A stretch of 64,000 nucleotides of DNA from Uloborus plumipes. Its lineage: Eukaryota; Arthropoda; Arachnida; Araneae; Uloboridae. Positions 1 to 12,191 of this stretch are shown piece by piece. The notes beneath the pieces were generated by a model that saw only the letters and a list, made by a program, of their open reading frames with translations, did not search any database and had not been told where the DNA came from. A program made the translations under genes and the position numbers. Location: contig JAXGGA010000033.1 in NCBI GenBank assembly GCA_038373865.1, positions 310,001 through 374,000 on the forward strand, read 5' to 3'. How positions within the stretch are numbered: the first letter of the stretch is position 1; the number at the start of each line of letters is the position of its first letter.

Positions 1-496
1 CTCAAGTACGAGCGTGAGAAGCAACAGAGATTGAAACCAAATTCAAAATATCAGCTTTTGCTCCATATTCTTCGTCAAGGTAGCGAAACAAACTTGGCAC
101 CCAAAAGCATGGGGGGGGGGGGGTGGAAAAGCTCGGCAATGTATCTCAAAGTGGTAGACAAATTATTACATCACTTAAGTCAGCACAAAAGTTTTCCTCT
201 GAGTTTCCCTAAATATTAATGCTCTAAACAAAGCCATAAAATCTCTTCCATATGATGGAAAACATGCTCAGAGCATATTCCTCAAAGAAATTTGGCCAAA
301 TATGACGCATTTAATAAGATTTTAAACACACATTTCTGCAAAAAAATACAGCTTAAGGTTTATTTTTATTTGGTTTCAAAGAATTAAAAGCATCGCAGAT
401 AACTGTGTACTTTGTCTTCTTTTGAGAACATTTGTCAGAACGTAATATTTCTAAAGATTGTGTGAATCATGATTTATTTGTTGTTGGACCATTATA
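1..496. other. Unassigned DNA, probably intron
   Basis: This lies downstream of the receptor donor on the minus strand, so it is probably intron. It holds a run of 13 G at 111-123. I see no gene in it; the short reading frame at 31-219 has no recognisable domain. Confidence 0.4.
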
Positions 497-915
497 TCTG
501 TACCTCAGAACCAGAACGCCGTAAGTCCAAAAATGGCGATTTTCACTTTAGTACTGCATTGTATGTAGAATCTTACTCCGCATCATGAGGACCCTATTCT
601 ATAAAAGAAATTCCTTCACAATTGTTTAGCAGCATTAAAAGAGCGCGAGTCCTATCTTTTGCACAAGACAGTCATTTGGAATTCGTCCAGGGGGGGGGGG
701 GGCAAAGGGTGCATACATAATGAAAATTTGCCAAAAAATGGCAAAAACCATTCCTACTGGCATGTAAATACATTGATTTCCCAAAGTCAGGGGGGGTGCA
801 ATTGACCCCCCCGCCCCGAACCCCGAAATGATGGGCCTGCTTTTGCATGTACTCGGCAATCGTTTTCGCCCTGTGCTGAAAAGTGGCTTAAGTTAGTCTG
901 GTTCTGAGGTACAGA
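497..915. mobile_element. TA-flanked mini-element (Tc1/mariner-type MITE)
   Basis: The left end TCTGTACCTCAGAACCAGA is repeated in inverted form at the right end, and each end is flanked by TA (495-496 and 916-917). It has no coding capacity. It lies in the receptor intron, its right end 30 bases from the splice donor. A second element is inserted at 664-839. Confidence 0.7.
664..839. mobile_element. hAT-type mini-element with a G13 tract, copy 1
   Basis: It is flanked by a perfect 8-bp target duplication CTTTTGCA (656-663 and 840-847). The ends are related inverted repeats (CAAGACAGTCATTT on the left; CAGGCCCATCATTT read inward from the right). Inside are 13 consecutive G at 690-702 and a further G7 at 790-796. 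A relative lies at 47832-48004. An 8-bp duplication is typical of hAT elements; superfamily assignment is by structure only. It is nested in the element at 497-915. Confidence 0.75.
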
Positions 916-939
916 TATTGCAAAGTAAATAGTTCAAAA

Positions 940-948
940 ATCTTACCT
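940..948 (-). other. 5' splice donor of the receptor exon
   Basis: Read on the minus strand the junction is CAG|GTAAGATT, close to the consensus donor. The last exonic base is 947 and GT occupies 946-945. It leaves the reading frame in phase 0. Confidence 0.7.
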
Positions 949-1435
949 GGTCAAGGCCGACGTTGTCCACATTCCACGATATAACTGGTATACCCAAGTA
1001 TCCTGTCAGCTGCAGAAGATACTGAACAGACGCAGCATTTGTGCCATAAACTTCCGAGTTCGTTAGATATATGATAGTTATGACGTCCATGGACAGCAAC
1101 TGTTCACAAAGCGTCGTCAAGATCTCAATTGGGCTTGCTGACAGCGACATCATCAGCCAGGGTCCTTGAGCAATTTTGTAATGTTTCGTGAAGTTGAAAT
1201 TCGCATACTTGTTCTTGTTGAGGTTTTCGGTGGCATCTTGCATCCTTTTGAAGTATTTTCTCTGGAAAGTTGTTAGGGATGTTTTGGGTAGGATAGCTCC
1301 TAAATGGACTGCCTGCTGACGTGGGTTAGTCAACGGCCAATCATACGGTCGTCGGCATTTTCGGGAAGGAATTATAACAAAGAGAAAAATTACAGTTAGG
1401 GACATCAGTACCTTAATATACGGTAAACCCATCAT
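947..1435 (-). CDS. Nmdar2: First coding exon of an NMDA-type glutamate receptor subunit
   Basis: A 163-codon exon on the minus strand. It opens with Met-Met and a hydrophobic signal peptide (about residues 1-24, core LTVIFLFVII). The start of a receptor amino-terminal (LIVBP-like) domain follows, with an N-glycosylation site NFT at 81-83. Residues 134-163, including the stretch YLLQLTGYLGIPVISWN, resemble what I remember of arthropod Nmdar2 amino-terminal domains; this is recognition, not an alignment. Such subunits form glutamate-gated cation channels at synapses. An in-frame TAA lies eight codons upstream (1457-1459), which supports this ATG. The exon ends CAG|GTAAGA in phase 0, so later exons lie off the left edge of the window. 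The reading continues 17 codons past the donor, but those residues are intronic. No ligand-binding or pore exon is in the window. Subunit class is an inference. Confidence 0.75.
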
Positions 1436-4210
1436 TCCAAGAAAGGAAGTTAAACGTTAAACACCAAGAATACGTTAAGTATTTCACAACAAAGATATTT
1501 ACTTGAGATAGCTGCCGCGAAGGGTCTAGAACCGATGTATTATAACATATCAGTTAACTTATCAAAGATTCATGAACCTATAAAGGTTCATTATGAACAT
1601 AGTAGGAACATATAGATACGGATTATTGTTTATCAGGCCACATACATTGCTAATATTTGTTAGTTTTCCTCCAGTTCATTCCAATTTACATGATTATAAA
1701 AATATGAAAATCTTCGGCAAAACTAGTCATGGGTTTTGAGCGATATTTACAATTCTTAAATTTGATCGTAATGATTTCAATGCGAAGAAACAATTGAATA
1801 AATCATAATGCAAAACAAACGACGGCATTTTTTTAAACATCATAACTATTTCAGTTATTTCAGGGCCAAATTATAAAAATAGATAGCGTTTTCTTGATCG
1901 AAAATATATTTTTTAAAAACTTTCTCTTCCTATCATCACTCTTTAAAGTTGTCAATTTTTTATGATATACATCTCTTTTTTTTTCAATTAGTACTTTTTA
2001 CACAAACTTAAGTTAAACTTCAATACGTTATACCATACAAAAATATGTTCTTTATAATTTTCTGCGCTATTCGGCCTTTGTATTTTCCCTCGTTTTCATT
2101 ATTTAAACTGATGAAAAATGTTCATTACACTTTCAATTCAACAAATAAATGTATAATATGTATGACAGCTTTTCACAATTTGTTAACTAGTGTATTATTG
2201 TAACATTAGCGATAATTGTTATCCACATCTTTTGCGCAACTGCCCATTCCGGTTGAAGTTGCTTGTATGTTTCATATTTTCACAGAAACAATGTGATCTA
2301 GGTTGGGCTTTGGTGATTTAGTGGCCTTTCTGGAGGAACATATCTGTATAGTTCAGAAATCAATGCTGGCATAATGAATCAGTGGCTTCCAAAGAAAGAG
2401 GATGTCGAAATTTCAATCTATAAATAAAAAAGAAACAAATCATTATGAATTTCAAGTAGTCAACGCACATGAATTTTTATACAAAAAATATTTTGAGTCA
2501 GAAGTTGGACAGAAATGAGTTACTATTGTACAAGACCAAACACTCTTAAGAGTATAAATTTTCGCTTAAATTTAAATATTGTGCAAGTAGAGACTAGCTA
2601 GAACAAACAGTCACTAACATTTTGCTTTTTATTAGAAAAAGATGAAAAATATCACAGGCTATATAGAAAAGTAACTTTAATTACGTATAAAGCCCATAGT
2701 TGAAAAACAAATAAGATCTGAAAAGAAAATATTTATAAAAGTAATTAAAACATTACTTAGCCATATCTCTTAAATACATATAATGATTTTTATTAATAAT
2801 TAACAAATTACGTTGAAATGCTTGAAACTTCCGATTCAGGGGGGGGGGGGGTGCGTAAGAGGCTTTTTTTAAAGAGAGTTACCATTGGTATTAGGAATAT
2901 GTTTTTATTTTTAGTTGGGTTAGTTTGGAGTAAACCTTACCTGACAGCGTCGTAAGGCTGTGATTAGGATATGAGTAGCCTTTGCAACGTTGCCAGATTA
3001 GGTTATCCTCACCTATAGTTATCACTGTTTTGTAATAAGGAAGCTAGCAATCGGCTACTACGTGTTTAATCAACAAAGGCTCTCGCTTTTTATTCTTGCA
3101 TTTTAAAGAGCGAGTACCTGAATGTCATTTGCCTCACAGTTTGAAAAAAAAAGAAGGAAAGCAAAATTTTCATCTAGCTTTCTCAGGCTGTTACCATTAG
3201 TGCAGAGGAAACTGTCCCTCCATTTAAATTTCATGTTAAATTAGTTAGTAGAAGATGACTGGTGATAAAAATTAATCTAACTACCTCCTTTTATGATAAA
3301 AATAACAATAATTGCGTACCATGTGCTTATTAAGAAAAGGCCATCGCTTTTTGTTGGGTAAAAAAGGGCGAATATATCGAAATGGCATAACTGTGAATAA
3401 GTTCAATTCATTTCAGTTCTTAATGTTATCGAAATAATTTCATTGATCTTTGCTTGAACTTATATCAGGCTTTATACAAATGAGAAAATCGTTTTGCTTT
3501 GTACAGTTTGATTTAATATTATGTTTTTCGTAATGTATAAAACAAATTGAAGCAAATAAAGAAGTAACATTGATTGAATAAAGATAAGAAGAGGGAAAAA
3601 GCAAACATTTTTTAAAAATAATGAACTTTTTATGTTTCTTCATTAAAATGGGTCTAAAAAAAGATTAAAAGATTTCTCCACTCAGTCTAAATTAGGAGGC
3701 TACATTTTAATTTTCTGAGAACTTATTAAACTGTTCTAATTAAACAATTCTAATTTCATGCCTTTTGTCTAAAAGATAAGTGCAGAAGGAGTAATAAATG
3801 TTTCATTTGTTCTCAGTGTCTTAATTATTATTAAAATTGTTGGAGACGTAGCTCCCCTGTGGAGAAAAATAACGGTCTTATTCTAATTAAGTCATACAAC
3901 TAATTCCGAACAATTAGCGGGTAAAGAACGTTTTTTTTTCTTTTTTCATCATGTCCATTTATTTCTTTAATTTATCTTTTTCTGGTGAGGTGAAATAATG
4001 CAAAAAATATGTTTCCAGCATTTATGTACTGAATGATCTTATCTTTGCAATGGGGGTTGCCGTTGTTTTTGAGCCATAACGGGCAAAAGACGTTAATGTA
4101 AATCATTAATTCCCACACAAAAAAAAAAGTTTTTATATCCGTACCTCGTTTTGAAGCGATGTGCCGATTTACGTTTAATGCAACCAAATTTCGCAAAAAT
4201 ATCGTATATA
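1436..4210. other. AT-rich stretch upstream of the receptor exon
   Basis: Relative to the minus-strand exon this is 5' flank or an upstream intron. It contains a G13 run at 2839-2851 and a weak direct repeat (about 3050-3150 and 3310-3400, both with a 'GGC..TCGCTTTTT' core). I could not identify a promoter or another exon. Reading frames here look like chance. Confidence 0.35.
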
Positions 4211-4621
4211 CAGGGAACTCTCACTTATACGCCGACCCAAGGGACCAGCAGAAAAAGGTGCATAAGTGAAAAAGACGTATAAGTGAACAAGCCTATTTAA
4301 AGGACTAAAACGCAACATAGTTTCTAACAAGAGAATGAATAAGAAAGTGGTTATGGAATAGGGACATATTACTACGGTTTCGCAATTCCTGTAACGTAAC
4401 TACAATGATAAAGAGAAAACAAAAATTGTAGCATACCTAATTACAAACTGTCCCCTTTAAAACGAAACATAATAGATTATTGTCCTTTTACGAACTCTAG
4501 TTCATGCGTAAAAAATGCCTTCCGTGAGCAATAAAAAAGAAAAATAAAGAGGAAAGTGAAGAAAAATGCTTATTTAAAAAAAAATTACATTTTAGGAAAA
4601 ATTCGGCACATAAGTGAAATA

Positions 4622-6183
4622 CACTGCTCAAAACAATTAGGGGAGCAAGCATAAAAGTGAAGAAAACCGTGCAAGACAGCCACGTATTGGCGTACAATGG
4701 ATAGTACGCGTGTATCAATGCACAATACAGATAAAAAGACCTAAAAACTTTGGAATTAATCTTTAATTCCTTGAAAATGTGGAAAAAACATAAAAAGGTG
4801 ATTTTGGGCAACATTTTGGTTACATGTAAAAAATGAAAAAAAAGTACTGTTTAGACATGTTGCATGTGTTTTAATAAGGCGTGTGGTCTCCTTGAACAGC
4901 TAAGACTGCTGCACACCTGTTTGGTATGGATGCGATAAGCTTATGGGTCTGAATTTGGGGAGTACTGTTCCACTCCTCAAGAAGTGCAATCTCCAAGTCT
5001 CGGACAGTAACAGGCGACCTTTGTCACTCAGCAATGCATCTTCAGAGCATGGCCCAAACATGATTGATTGGATTCAGGTCAGTAGAGCACGCTGGCCATT
5101 CCATACGCTGTATGTTTTCAGCTTCAAGCATGTTCTCCACTAAACGAGCTCTCAGCGGTCGAGCAATATCGTTTTGAAAAAAAAAAGGAATATCCAATAG
5201 CTCCAGCTTGAGGGATGACATGAGATCTCAGTATCTCGTCTGCATACCTTTGGCTCGGCAAAGTGCCATTCCAAATGATATGCAGGTCCGTACGTCCGCC
5301 TATGCTGATTCCACCCCATAACACCCAACCAGCTCGTCTGTATTCTGACCTTTCACGAACGAATGCGGGGTTTTTTCGAGTGCCCCTGTCCCTCCATACC
5401 AGAACAAGTCCGTTGTCACTCTCCAGACTGAATTGCAACCCCTCTGTAAACAGCACTTGGCTCCAACCATGTTGCTCCCAATTTCGATGTTCAGCAGTTC
5501 TTCTTCTTCGGGCCACACAGTGGCGTGGGGTCAACAAAATTCAAACCATTGGCCTACGTGCATAGAGCCCTCCCTCATGAAGCCCATTACGTACTGTTTG
5601 GCTGGACACCCTTCGTCCTATGGCCAAGAGCAATTGCCTTTTCAGATGCGTAGCAGTCTCTATTCTGTTTCGACGGGCTGTTAACAGTATATACCGGTCA
5701 TCAATTGCTGTAGTGGCACGTGGCCGACCTTGCCCTGATCGACGTCAAACATTTCCTGTTTCTTGGAATTGATTCCACAGCCTTGCAACACTTCTGACGA
5801 CTCCGACATCATCCGCGACACAACGTTGCATTTTCCCGGATTCCAGCCTGCCTATAACATGCCATGGCATGGATTCCGGTAAATCTCATTGTTGAGACAT
5901 TCTCAAGTAACCTTCTCTCCAAAAAAAATGTAAAAAAACTACTGCGCTATCGAATTTAACAGTTGCGGCAATAAAACGGACGCTTTTGCAACATCCCGAT
6001 TTCCCCACTTATCTCCTTTTTCTGGTTTTTGGCCTCATTAACTTTAATTTGTTCATAAAATTATCTTAATCTGTTTTCTGGTAGGCTTTAAATTAAGAAC
6101 GATTCATTTTATGTTGCTTATTGGTATACATCTTTGCGTAATTTTGTTAAAACCATGTGCTCCCCTAATTGTTTTGAGCAATG
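4622..6183 (-). mobile_element. Tc1-like transposon, degenerate
   Basis: A 1,562-bp element with 26-bp inverted ends that differ at one base (left starts CACTGCTCAAAACAATTAGG). It is flanked by TA at 4620-4621 and 6184-6185. It carries a broken transposase on the minus strand and sits inside the Tigger-like element at 4211-6318, so it arrived later. Confidence 0.85.
4871..5900 (-). pseudogene. Tc1 transposase pseudogene
   Basis: Read on the minus strand, an N-terminal helix-turn-helix region starting near 5900 is interrupted by an in-frame stop. The longest open piece (5124-5537) includes WSQVLFTEGLQFSLESD and GWVLWGGISIGGRTDLHII, typical of the Tc1 DDE catalytic domain. The aspartate expected in the 'FTDE' motif is Glu-Gly here. 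A frameshift in a poly-T/A tract near 5175 destroys the 'DNARPH' segment. The C-terminus can be followed to a TAA at 4871-4873. Tc1 transposases cut and paste elements at TA sites; this copy cannot be active. Confidence 0.8.
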
Positions 6184-6320
6184 TACTAATCTTTAGAGCG
6201 ACGATATAACGAATGATACTATCATTATTTGGGTATGGAATGTGCTGGGACCATTCAAAGCCACCGTATAAGTGAAAGAGGCGCATAAGAGAGGCGGCGT
6301 ATAAGTGAGAGTTCGTTGTA

Positions 6321-9300
6321 CAATACGATTATTAGTGAGCAGTTTTTTTTTTATTTTAAGAGAGCTGATATCTTTACTTTTTTTACCAAATCGAATTTCA
6401 TTTAAAGAAACGTTTTGCAATTATCGCAAAGGAACTTGATTTTCACTGGAAACACGCGAAGTTCCGGATTGTTACCAAGTAGTTATATGCAAATGTTTCG
6501 AAATGTTCGCACAGTGTCTGAAGAGCTTATTACAACCCTAAGATGTAATGCAAAGATTTTACAAAAAGGCTTCAAATAAGTGTTTGCTTACTATAATCAT
6601 GAATAATTTGCACAAAACTAGGTAAAAAATAAATTAAAATACAGTGGCTTTTCAAAATATAAATAACAACATGAATAATAAAAATATATAATTATATTGA
6701 GTAAATAAATACTTAGAAATGTAAATATCGAAACGACTCATTTATCACTTTTATAATTTCTTTTAAACCAAAACATTTAAATAAAAACATTGCACATCGT
6801 AAAATTAATGTTCTCCTGTTAATTAATTTCTTTGTTCAAGCAGGGTTGAAAAAAAATATGATCATAAACTTATCAGAGTGACACGGAGATTATGGAATTC
6901 TTGCTGAATTAGTTTGAGAGGATTAAGTAGAGAAAGTTGATAACAAAAGATAAGAGCACAAAATATTACACACTTATTATTATGAGCACATTTAAGTTTT
7001 TTTTTATTGCTATTCTAGAGAAATGATGTAGTTTATGTTCCGAAATAGTTTGAAAAATAAACTTTAATCTTTAAAAAGTTTTAACAATATAAAATATTAA
7101 AAAAACCTGTAAGGCTTTCACTGATTCTGCTGCAGTTAAAGAGAAAAGTTATTACTAGTTTGGGATTTTAGTAAAACAAATTTTGTTTACTTGTTAAATT
7201 TCTGTCGAAAGAAATATTATACGTTCTGTTGGGATTTTTTTTTTTTTTTTTTTGCATTAAGACTGCGTAATTTTTCAGGAAAGAAATAATATACAATTTG
7301 TTATGAAAAATACTCCTTTCTTTAAGCATTAACGGTAGCTTTGAGAAGGAAACTGTTATAACGTGTTTTATCCACAAGTATGAACTAACATAGATTAAAT
7401 TAAAAAATATAATTCCCTTCATATCCTGTAACTTCAGTATCAGTATTAAGCTACTAAAGTAATTAATTTAATGTCCATTATTATGCGTCAATTTCACGCA
7501 GAGACAACATGCCAGTTTCTTTTTGGAAATTTTGATGGATAAGATTTTGTTTTCTGATAATTCCTTCAATGGATCTAATACGAAAGTAGATTAGGGGAAA
7601 ACTCATTTTCATTTGTTCTCTACACACTGCACGGTGAACTTTGCTTTTCGATTGCTAAGTGTTTTCGATCATTATGGGTGTAGTTCTAAATTGTTCTTCT
7701 TTGACTTACTTGCAGGGCTTAATTTACTAAAGAAAAGTTTCTTTTCGGGTCGGATTTTGAGCACTTTTGAAAATTAACCTTGTGATTGAGATTCGCTTTT
7801 AATATGATTTTAGCTTGAACTTAAAAGTTTAAAGAACTTTCGGAATAAATTTTCATTTACGGCAAAGCTTGAAATTAAATTGAATTAAAAAAAAGACATA
7901 TACGGTTTGAAAAACGGACACTGTTTCTACGCCGTTCGTGGAAAATAATAGGGTGTTTGTCATTATAAAATATACAATAGCAGAGAATTATTCTGGAAAA
8001 AAAATTGAAAAGACAAAAGAAGGAAAACAGAAAATTGCAAAGACAAAAGGAAAAAAAAAAGGAGGGGGCTTTAAAAGTAGCGTAAATTAAAACAATGAAG
8101 AACAATAAAAGAAAGTTGAACTTTAATAAAAAAGCAAAAACAAATAATAAAAGTTCGTGTATGTGTTTATTTTTGATATTATTAGAGTATTAGATCACGT
8201 ATTTCTGCTCCAATATCTTATAACACTAGAGACTTATTTACAGAGAAAATGCAACAAATCGAGAAAAGCAGTGAGAAGGTTTTCCCGATAGCAATAAGTT
8301 TATTAATACTACTTTAACTTAAAAAAAAATGATTATAGTAATTTTTTTATTGTAAAAATTGTATTAAAAAAATTACTAATAAAAAAAGGATTCAACCTAA
8401 TCTGTTTTGATTTGCTTTTTTTTTCGTAGGGGGGGGGGGTGGTAACTTGTTGCAAATGCTCATACTTTTGAAGTTTTGACATCTGTTGCCCCTCAGAAGT
8501 GTTAAGGGTAAATATGATACTCCATTCCTCTCCAAATAAAAAAAAAATGAATGTGAAACATTCGAAAACTGAAAAATAAATGGCAGGCGGAGGGAGGGGG
8601 GAGGCACAACCACTTTTAAAAAGGGGACTTTTTGGGGAGATAGGGCGGCGTATATGGATTCAGGGGGGGGGGGGGTCATTACACCAAAGAATAAACAAGA
8701 ATGGTGTCAGAGGCATTTTGAAGGTAGTTTTAGTCACGCAGTGTAATTTCTAAAAATGAAACACATTTTACCAGAGAACGTAACAATCAACATTAAATTT
8801 AAATCATGTATTTTTTTACTGATAGAAATTCTTATAACACCTTAAACTTTAAAAACACATTTAGTCTCATTTTTTTCAGACAAATAATAATAACAACCGT
8901 AGAAATAACAGTAATAAATGATACCAAGGTGAAGGATATTTCTTCCATTTAATTTCAGCTGAAACAAATATAAAATAATTTCGAGCAACGTTCTGCTAGA
9001 AACAAATTAAGGCACAACGTGTGGAATCATGAAAGAAGAAATAAAATTAAATTCATTACTGCGGTCGAAAATAACATTTTTATTCAAACTTGCAATTCTA
9101 AAAAAAAACGCGATGATGGTTTGGCGAAAGAAACTTTCAGTTGCAAATATGACTATTTTTTGTTTTCCAATTTAGAAAACTCATTTTATTTAATCTATCT
9201 TTTGAAGAAGAAATCGAAATAAAAAGAGAATATGTGTATACTAATTTCTAGATGAAACAAATCGATTTTTGTTTTGGTTCAGTTTTAAAAGGGAAGCAAA

Positions 9301-9599
9301 GCATCGTTTACCAATTCTTGTGTTTGAAACCACGTTAGCTCGAGCACTGTTAAATGATTTCAAAAAAAAGACTAGAATTACGCTTCGGTTGAAAACATTT
9401 AAAACATTATAGGCTTTCTTCAGCTCGGTAAATCTAGATAAGAAAAATTGTATACTTAGACGCATTTTTAGAGCTAGAAAGCGCCACCTTGAGGTGGTTT
9501 AACAAATAAGTTAATGAGGTACAACATTGCAATTTTTCGAGGACAAGACACATGTATTTCTTTCCTATCTAATAAACTCTGGTAAATAATTAAACACTG
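6321..9599. other. AT-rich non-coding stretch with G-rich patches
   Basis: No gene is recognised. Homopolymer runs are frequent. The segment at 8425-8680 has an 11-G run (8429-8439), a G-rich middle and a 13-G run (8663-8675). The proline-rich reading frame on its minus strand is a by-product of those runs. A short perfect palindrome CCACCTTGAGGTGG lies at 9484-9497. Confidence 0.35.
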
Positions 9600-10260
9600 G
9601 TTAATATCTTTCATTTGTGCTATTTATTTTACACCTTCAGAAAAAGCTGAAAATTTTTCATCTCAAAAAACCATGGGGCAAAATAAAAAATACATTTTTT
9701 TTTAAAAAATATTTTCTATTTGATGAGTTACAGTAATTTTCATCTAATGAATGCGTGAATAAACAAATTAATAATGAAAAAATAAGCTAATGAATGTATA
9801 AACAAATAAATTAATTAAGTAATATATGAGAAAAAGAAATGATTGAATGAAATACAGAAGTAATAATAAAATCAATGAATAAATTATATTGAACATTAAA
9901 AACCAAAACATAAGTAATATAAACTAAATAAGGACTGCACTGGACATCAATAGATCTCAATTGATAGTTAAAATGAAAATTACAAAAATGTTATCATTTT
10001 TAATTAACAAGAAATAATTTTAGAAAACCTCGAATATTACAATAAAGGTATCAGATTTTGAAAATGACTTGTATAATTTTTGTCGTTGATCTTTGGAGCT
10101 ATTTCTTTTTTGACGGGAATCAACTATATGTTTAATACCTTGGTTAAAATATTGCTGGATAGGTGGCGTAGCAAACTTGGAAAATATTTTACTATTTCAC
10201 ATTAACTCGCTATTTCATTTTCCTCATATTCCCCAACTAACTAATGCAAATTTGACCTTT
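9600..10260. repeat. Old interspersed repeat, copy 1
   Basis: It contains degenerate TGAATGAATAAA-type low-complexity sequence, then a segment around 10110-10250 ('ACGGGAATCAACTATATGT' and later 'GAAAATATTTTAC') that reappears in diverged form at about 31410-31560. The order of blocks is the same in both places, suggesting one old repeat family. The boundaries are approximate. Confidence 0.35.
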
Positions 10261-10276
10261 TTCTGGACGAACGCTT

Positions 10277-10693
10277 CCCAAGTAGGATCAACTCATCTGA
10301 TTTTGCTTGGCCGATCATCAAACTCCTCGTAAACTGATTCCGTAACGCACGATGACATCGGTCCGATCAGTATCCGATCACGGTTTTCGATGAGCTACTT
10401 TTCATCGGAAAGCCGTATCCTTCCAATCCACCTTTCCGATGAAAATAAAACGAGCATCCAAAATTGATCCTAAATTCATCGGCACGGGGCTGCACTGCTT
10501 GTAAATTGCTCCAAATCTCATCGTATTTCGAGAAAGACTCATCAGAATTTGCTGCTCGGATTCTGTTTGGCCGACGAGACATATAAGAGCAATTCCCTAT
10601 AAGAATTCATCGAATCCGATCATCGGCCGATGATAATTTCATGGGGTTTTGATGAATGGCCGATCATCTGCCGATGAGATTATGCTGCTAGGG
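10277..10693 (-). mobile_element. GATGAG-rich element with CCC..AG termini, short version
   Basis: One end starts CCCAAGTAGGATCAACTCAT and the other, read inward, CCCTAGCAGCATAATCTCAT. The interior is full of CATCGG/CCGATG motifs. Compared with the copies at 24542-25453 and 25506-26323 it is in opposite orientation. It lacks the tRNA-like module and has only about one of the central 60-bp units. No coding capacity. I could not define a target-site duplication. Confidence 0.65.
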
Positions 10694-11003
10694 TTGTTAC
10701 AACCCCTCCACCTTTTTAGAAAGAAATGCACATAAATTTTTCAGAGTTAAAAAATATCCCCTTTTTTTGTCAAAATGAGTAAATGAGCGGGCGATTGAAA
10801 AAAAACATGCTATATATTTTTAAAATGTCATTCATGTACTAATTTAGTCACTAACTTAAATATTTCAACCTTAATATTATCTTGATCACTTTAGTGTTTT
10901 GAATTTACAGATACTCATTTCAGAATTTTGCGAAAGAAAATACTGATAATAATTTTTATCGAGTCTAACATAGCACGTAATGAGTGAAAGCTCAACATTC
11001 ATA
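10694..11003. other. Spacer, nothing recognised
   Basis: AT-rich DNA between two mini-elements; no feature seen. Confidence 0.4.
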
Positions 11004-11423
11004 CACTACAAAAAAATTAACTGTTGTTTTTACAGTATAATACTGGCAGCCCATGTTCCAATTTAAAACCGTAAAAAGCACAGTAATAAACTGGAAAACT
11101 AGCAGTTTTGCAATTTTCTACTGCAAAGTTAAACATTTTACAGTTTATTGCCGCAAAGTTAGCTGTATTATACTGTAAAAACAACACTGTTATACTGGCA
11201 GCAGAGGTTCCGCTTATTAAATGTAAAATGCACGGTAATAAACTATTAAATTAGCAATTTTACAGTTTATTACTGTAAAAGTAGCAATGTTACAGTTAGT
11301 ACTGTATACAATAGGAATAATTAGGAATTTTACAGCTTATTTCTGTAAAATTAGTAATTTTTAGTTTGTTGCTAGAATATTAGCTGTATTATACTGTAAA
11401 AACAACATCGATTTTTAACAGTG
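11004..11423. mobile_element. Self-complementary CACTG...CAGTG mini-element, copy 1
   Basis: It starts CACTACAAAAAAATTAACTG after TA (11002-11003) and ends ...TTTTTAACAGTG, followed by TC where TA would be expected. The interior is a run of imperfect palindromic units of the type CTGTAAAATTAGCAATTTTACAG, so almost any piece can pair with its neighbour. Its first 180 bp are nearly identical to copy 2 at 12192. TA target preference suggests Tc1/mariner mobilisation. Confidence 0.75.
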
Positions 11424-12191
11424 TCGAAAACTCCCTTACTGCTTTATTTGGCTAAACAAGAGAAATAAAAACACCTTTAAGAATAAGAACACTTCAATTG
11501 TGCAATTTTCTAAAATAAAACATCAGAAGCATCTCTTTGCGATTCCTTTTTGAAATATATAACAAAGAAAAAGTGAAGCAAAGCCATTAGTGGTAAATTC
11601 TGAACATAATTATGCAAACTGCATTATCTTGTTGCACCTATTAAGAGCTCAGTAATATCATTAAAAGCTGTGCTGCTGTGGCTAAAAGCGCCTTGAAGCT
11701 ATTCAGGAACTTCTTTCCCTTTCAAAATATTTGCATTTAATGAGCATATTTTCAGTTCTTTTTAACATTGCCGATTGAATTTTTGTTTGAAAGTTATTTT
11801 TGCAAGACGTAATATTTGAACGCTAATGAGAATGAAGATGTTTCAAATCTTAAAATGCTTCTGATACTCATCGTACTTTTGATGGATATTACTTAAGAGC
11901 AACAAAAGATTTTTTTTAATGATTTCAAAAGATTCTTTTATGACTTTTATTTTCAACGCACATCGTTATACACACCAGTGATTGCAATTTAGTAACGAGA
12001 AGTGAAACTTATATGAGTGATTACTTTTTCATGCTGTTGATGACGTTTAAATAATCTTGCTGTTGTTGTTACTTAAACGATTTCGATACCATAGTCCAAG
12101 AAGACAAATCTACTCCATTTAAGCAGTAAAGGCACGGCTTCCGTTTTTACCCTCACCATTAAGGTGGAAGTCCGATTTAGCACAGTACACA
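11424..12191. other. Spacer between mini-elements
   Basis: AT-rich; no gene, RNA or element end recognised. Confidence 0.4.

Larger units (their letters stand above)
4211..6318. mobile_element. Tigger/pogo-like non-autonomous element, split by a Tc1 copy
   Basis: The left end reads CAGGGAACTCTCACTTATAC and the right end is its near-perfect inverse (read inward: CAACGAACTCTCACTTATAC). Each is flanked by TA (4209-4210 and 6319-6320). Subterminal copies of ATAAGTG recur just inside both ends. Removing the inserted Tc1 (4622-6183) leaves about 546 bp without coding capacity. The CAG start and TA duplication fit pogo/Tigger; this is structural inference. Confidence 0.7.

Noticed and set aside
5263..5684. 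Plus-strand reading frames of 83-100 residues
   Set aside because: They are the reverse strand of the Tc1 transposase pseudogene.
8392..8679. Proline-rich reading frame on the minus strand
   Set aside because: The prolines come from poly-G runs; no domain or start context supports a gene.
9466..9481. TTTTTAGAGCTAGAAA, identical to part of the CRISPR guide-RNA repeat used with Cas9
   Set aside because: A 15-16 base match only; the continuation differs (GCGCC), no array or cas gene is present, and the DNA is eukaryotic.
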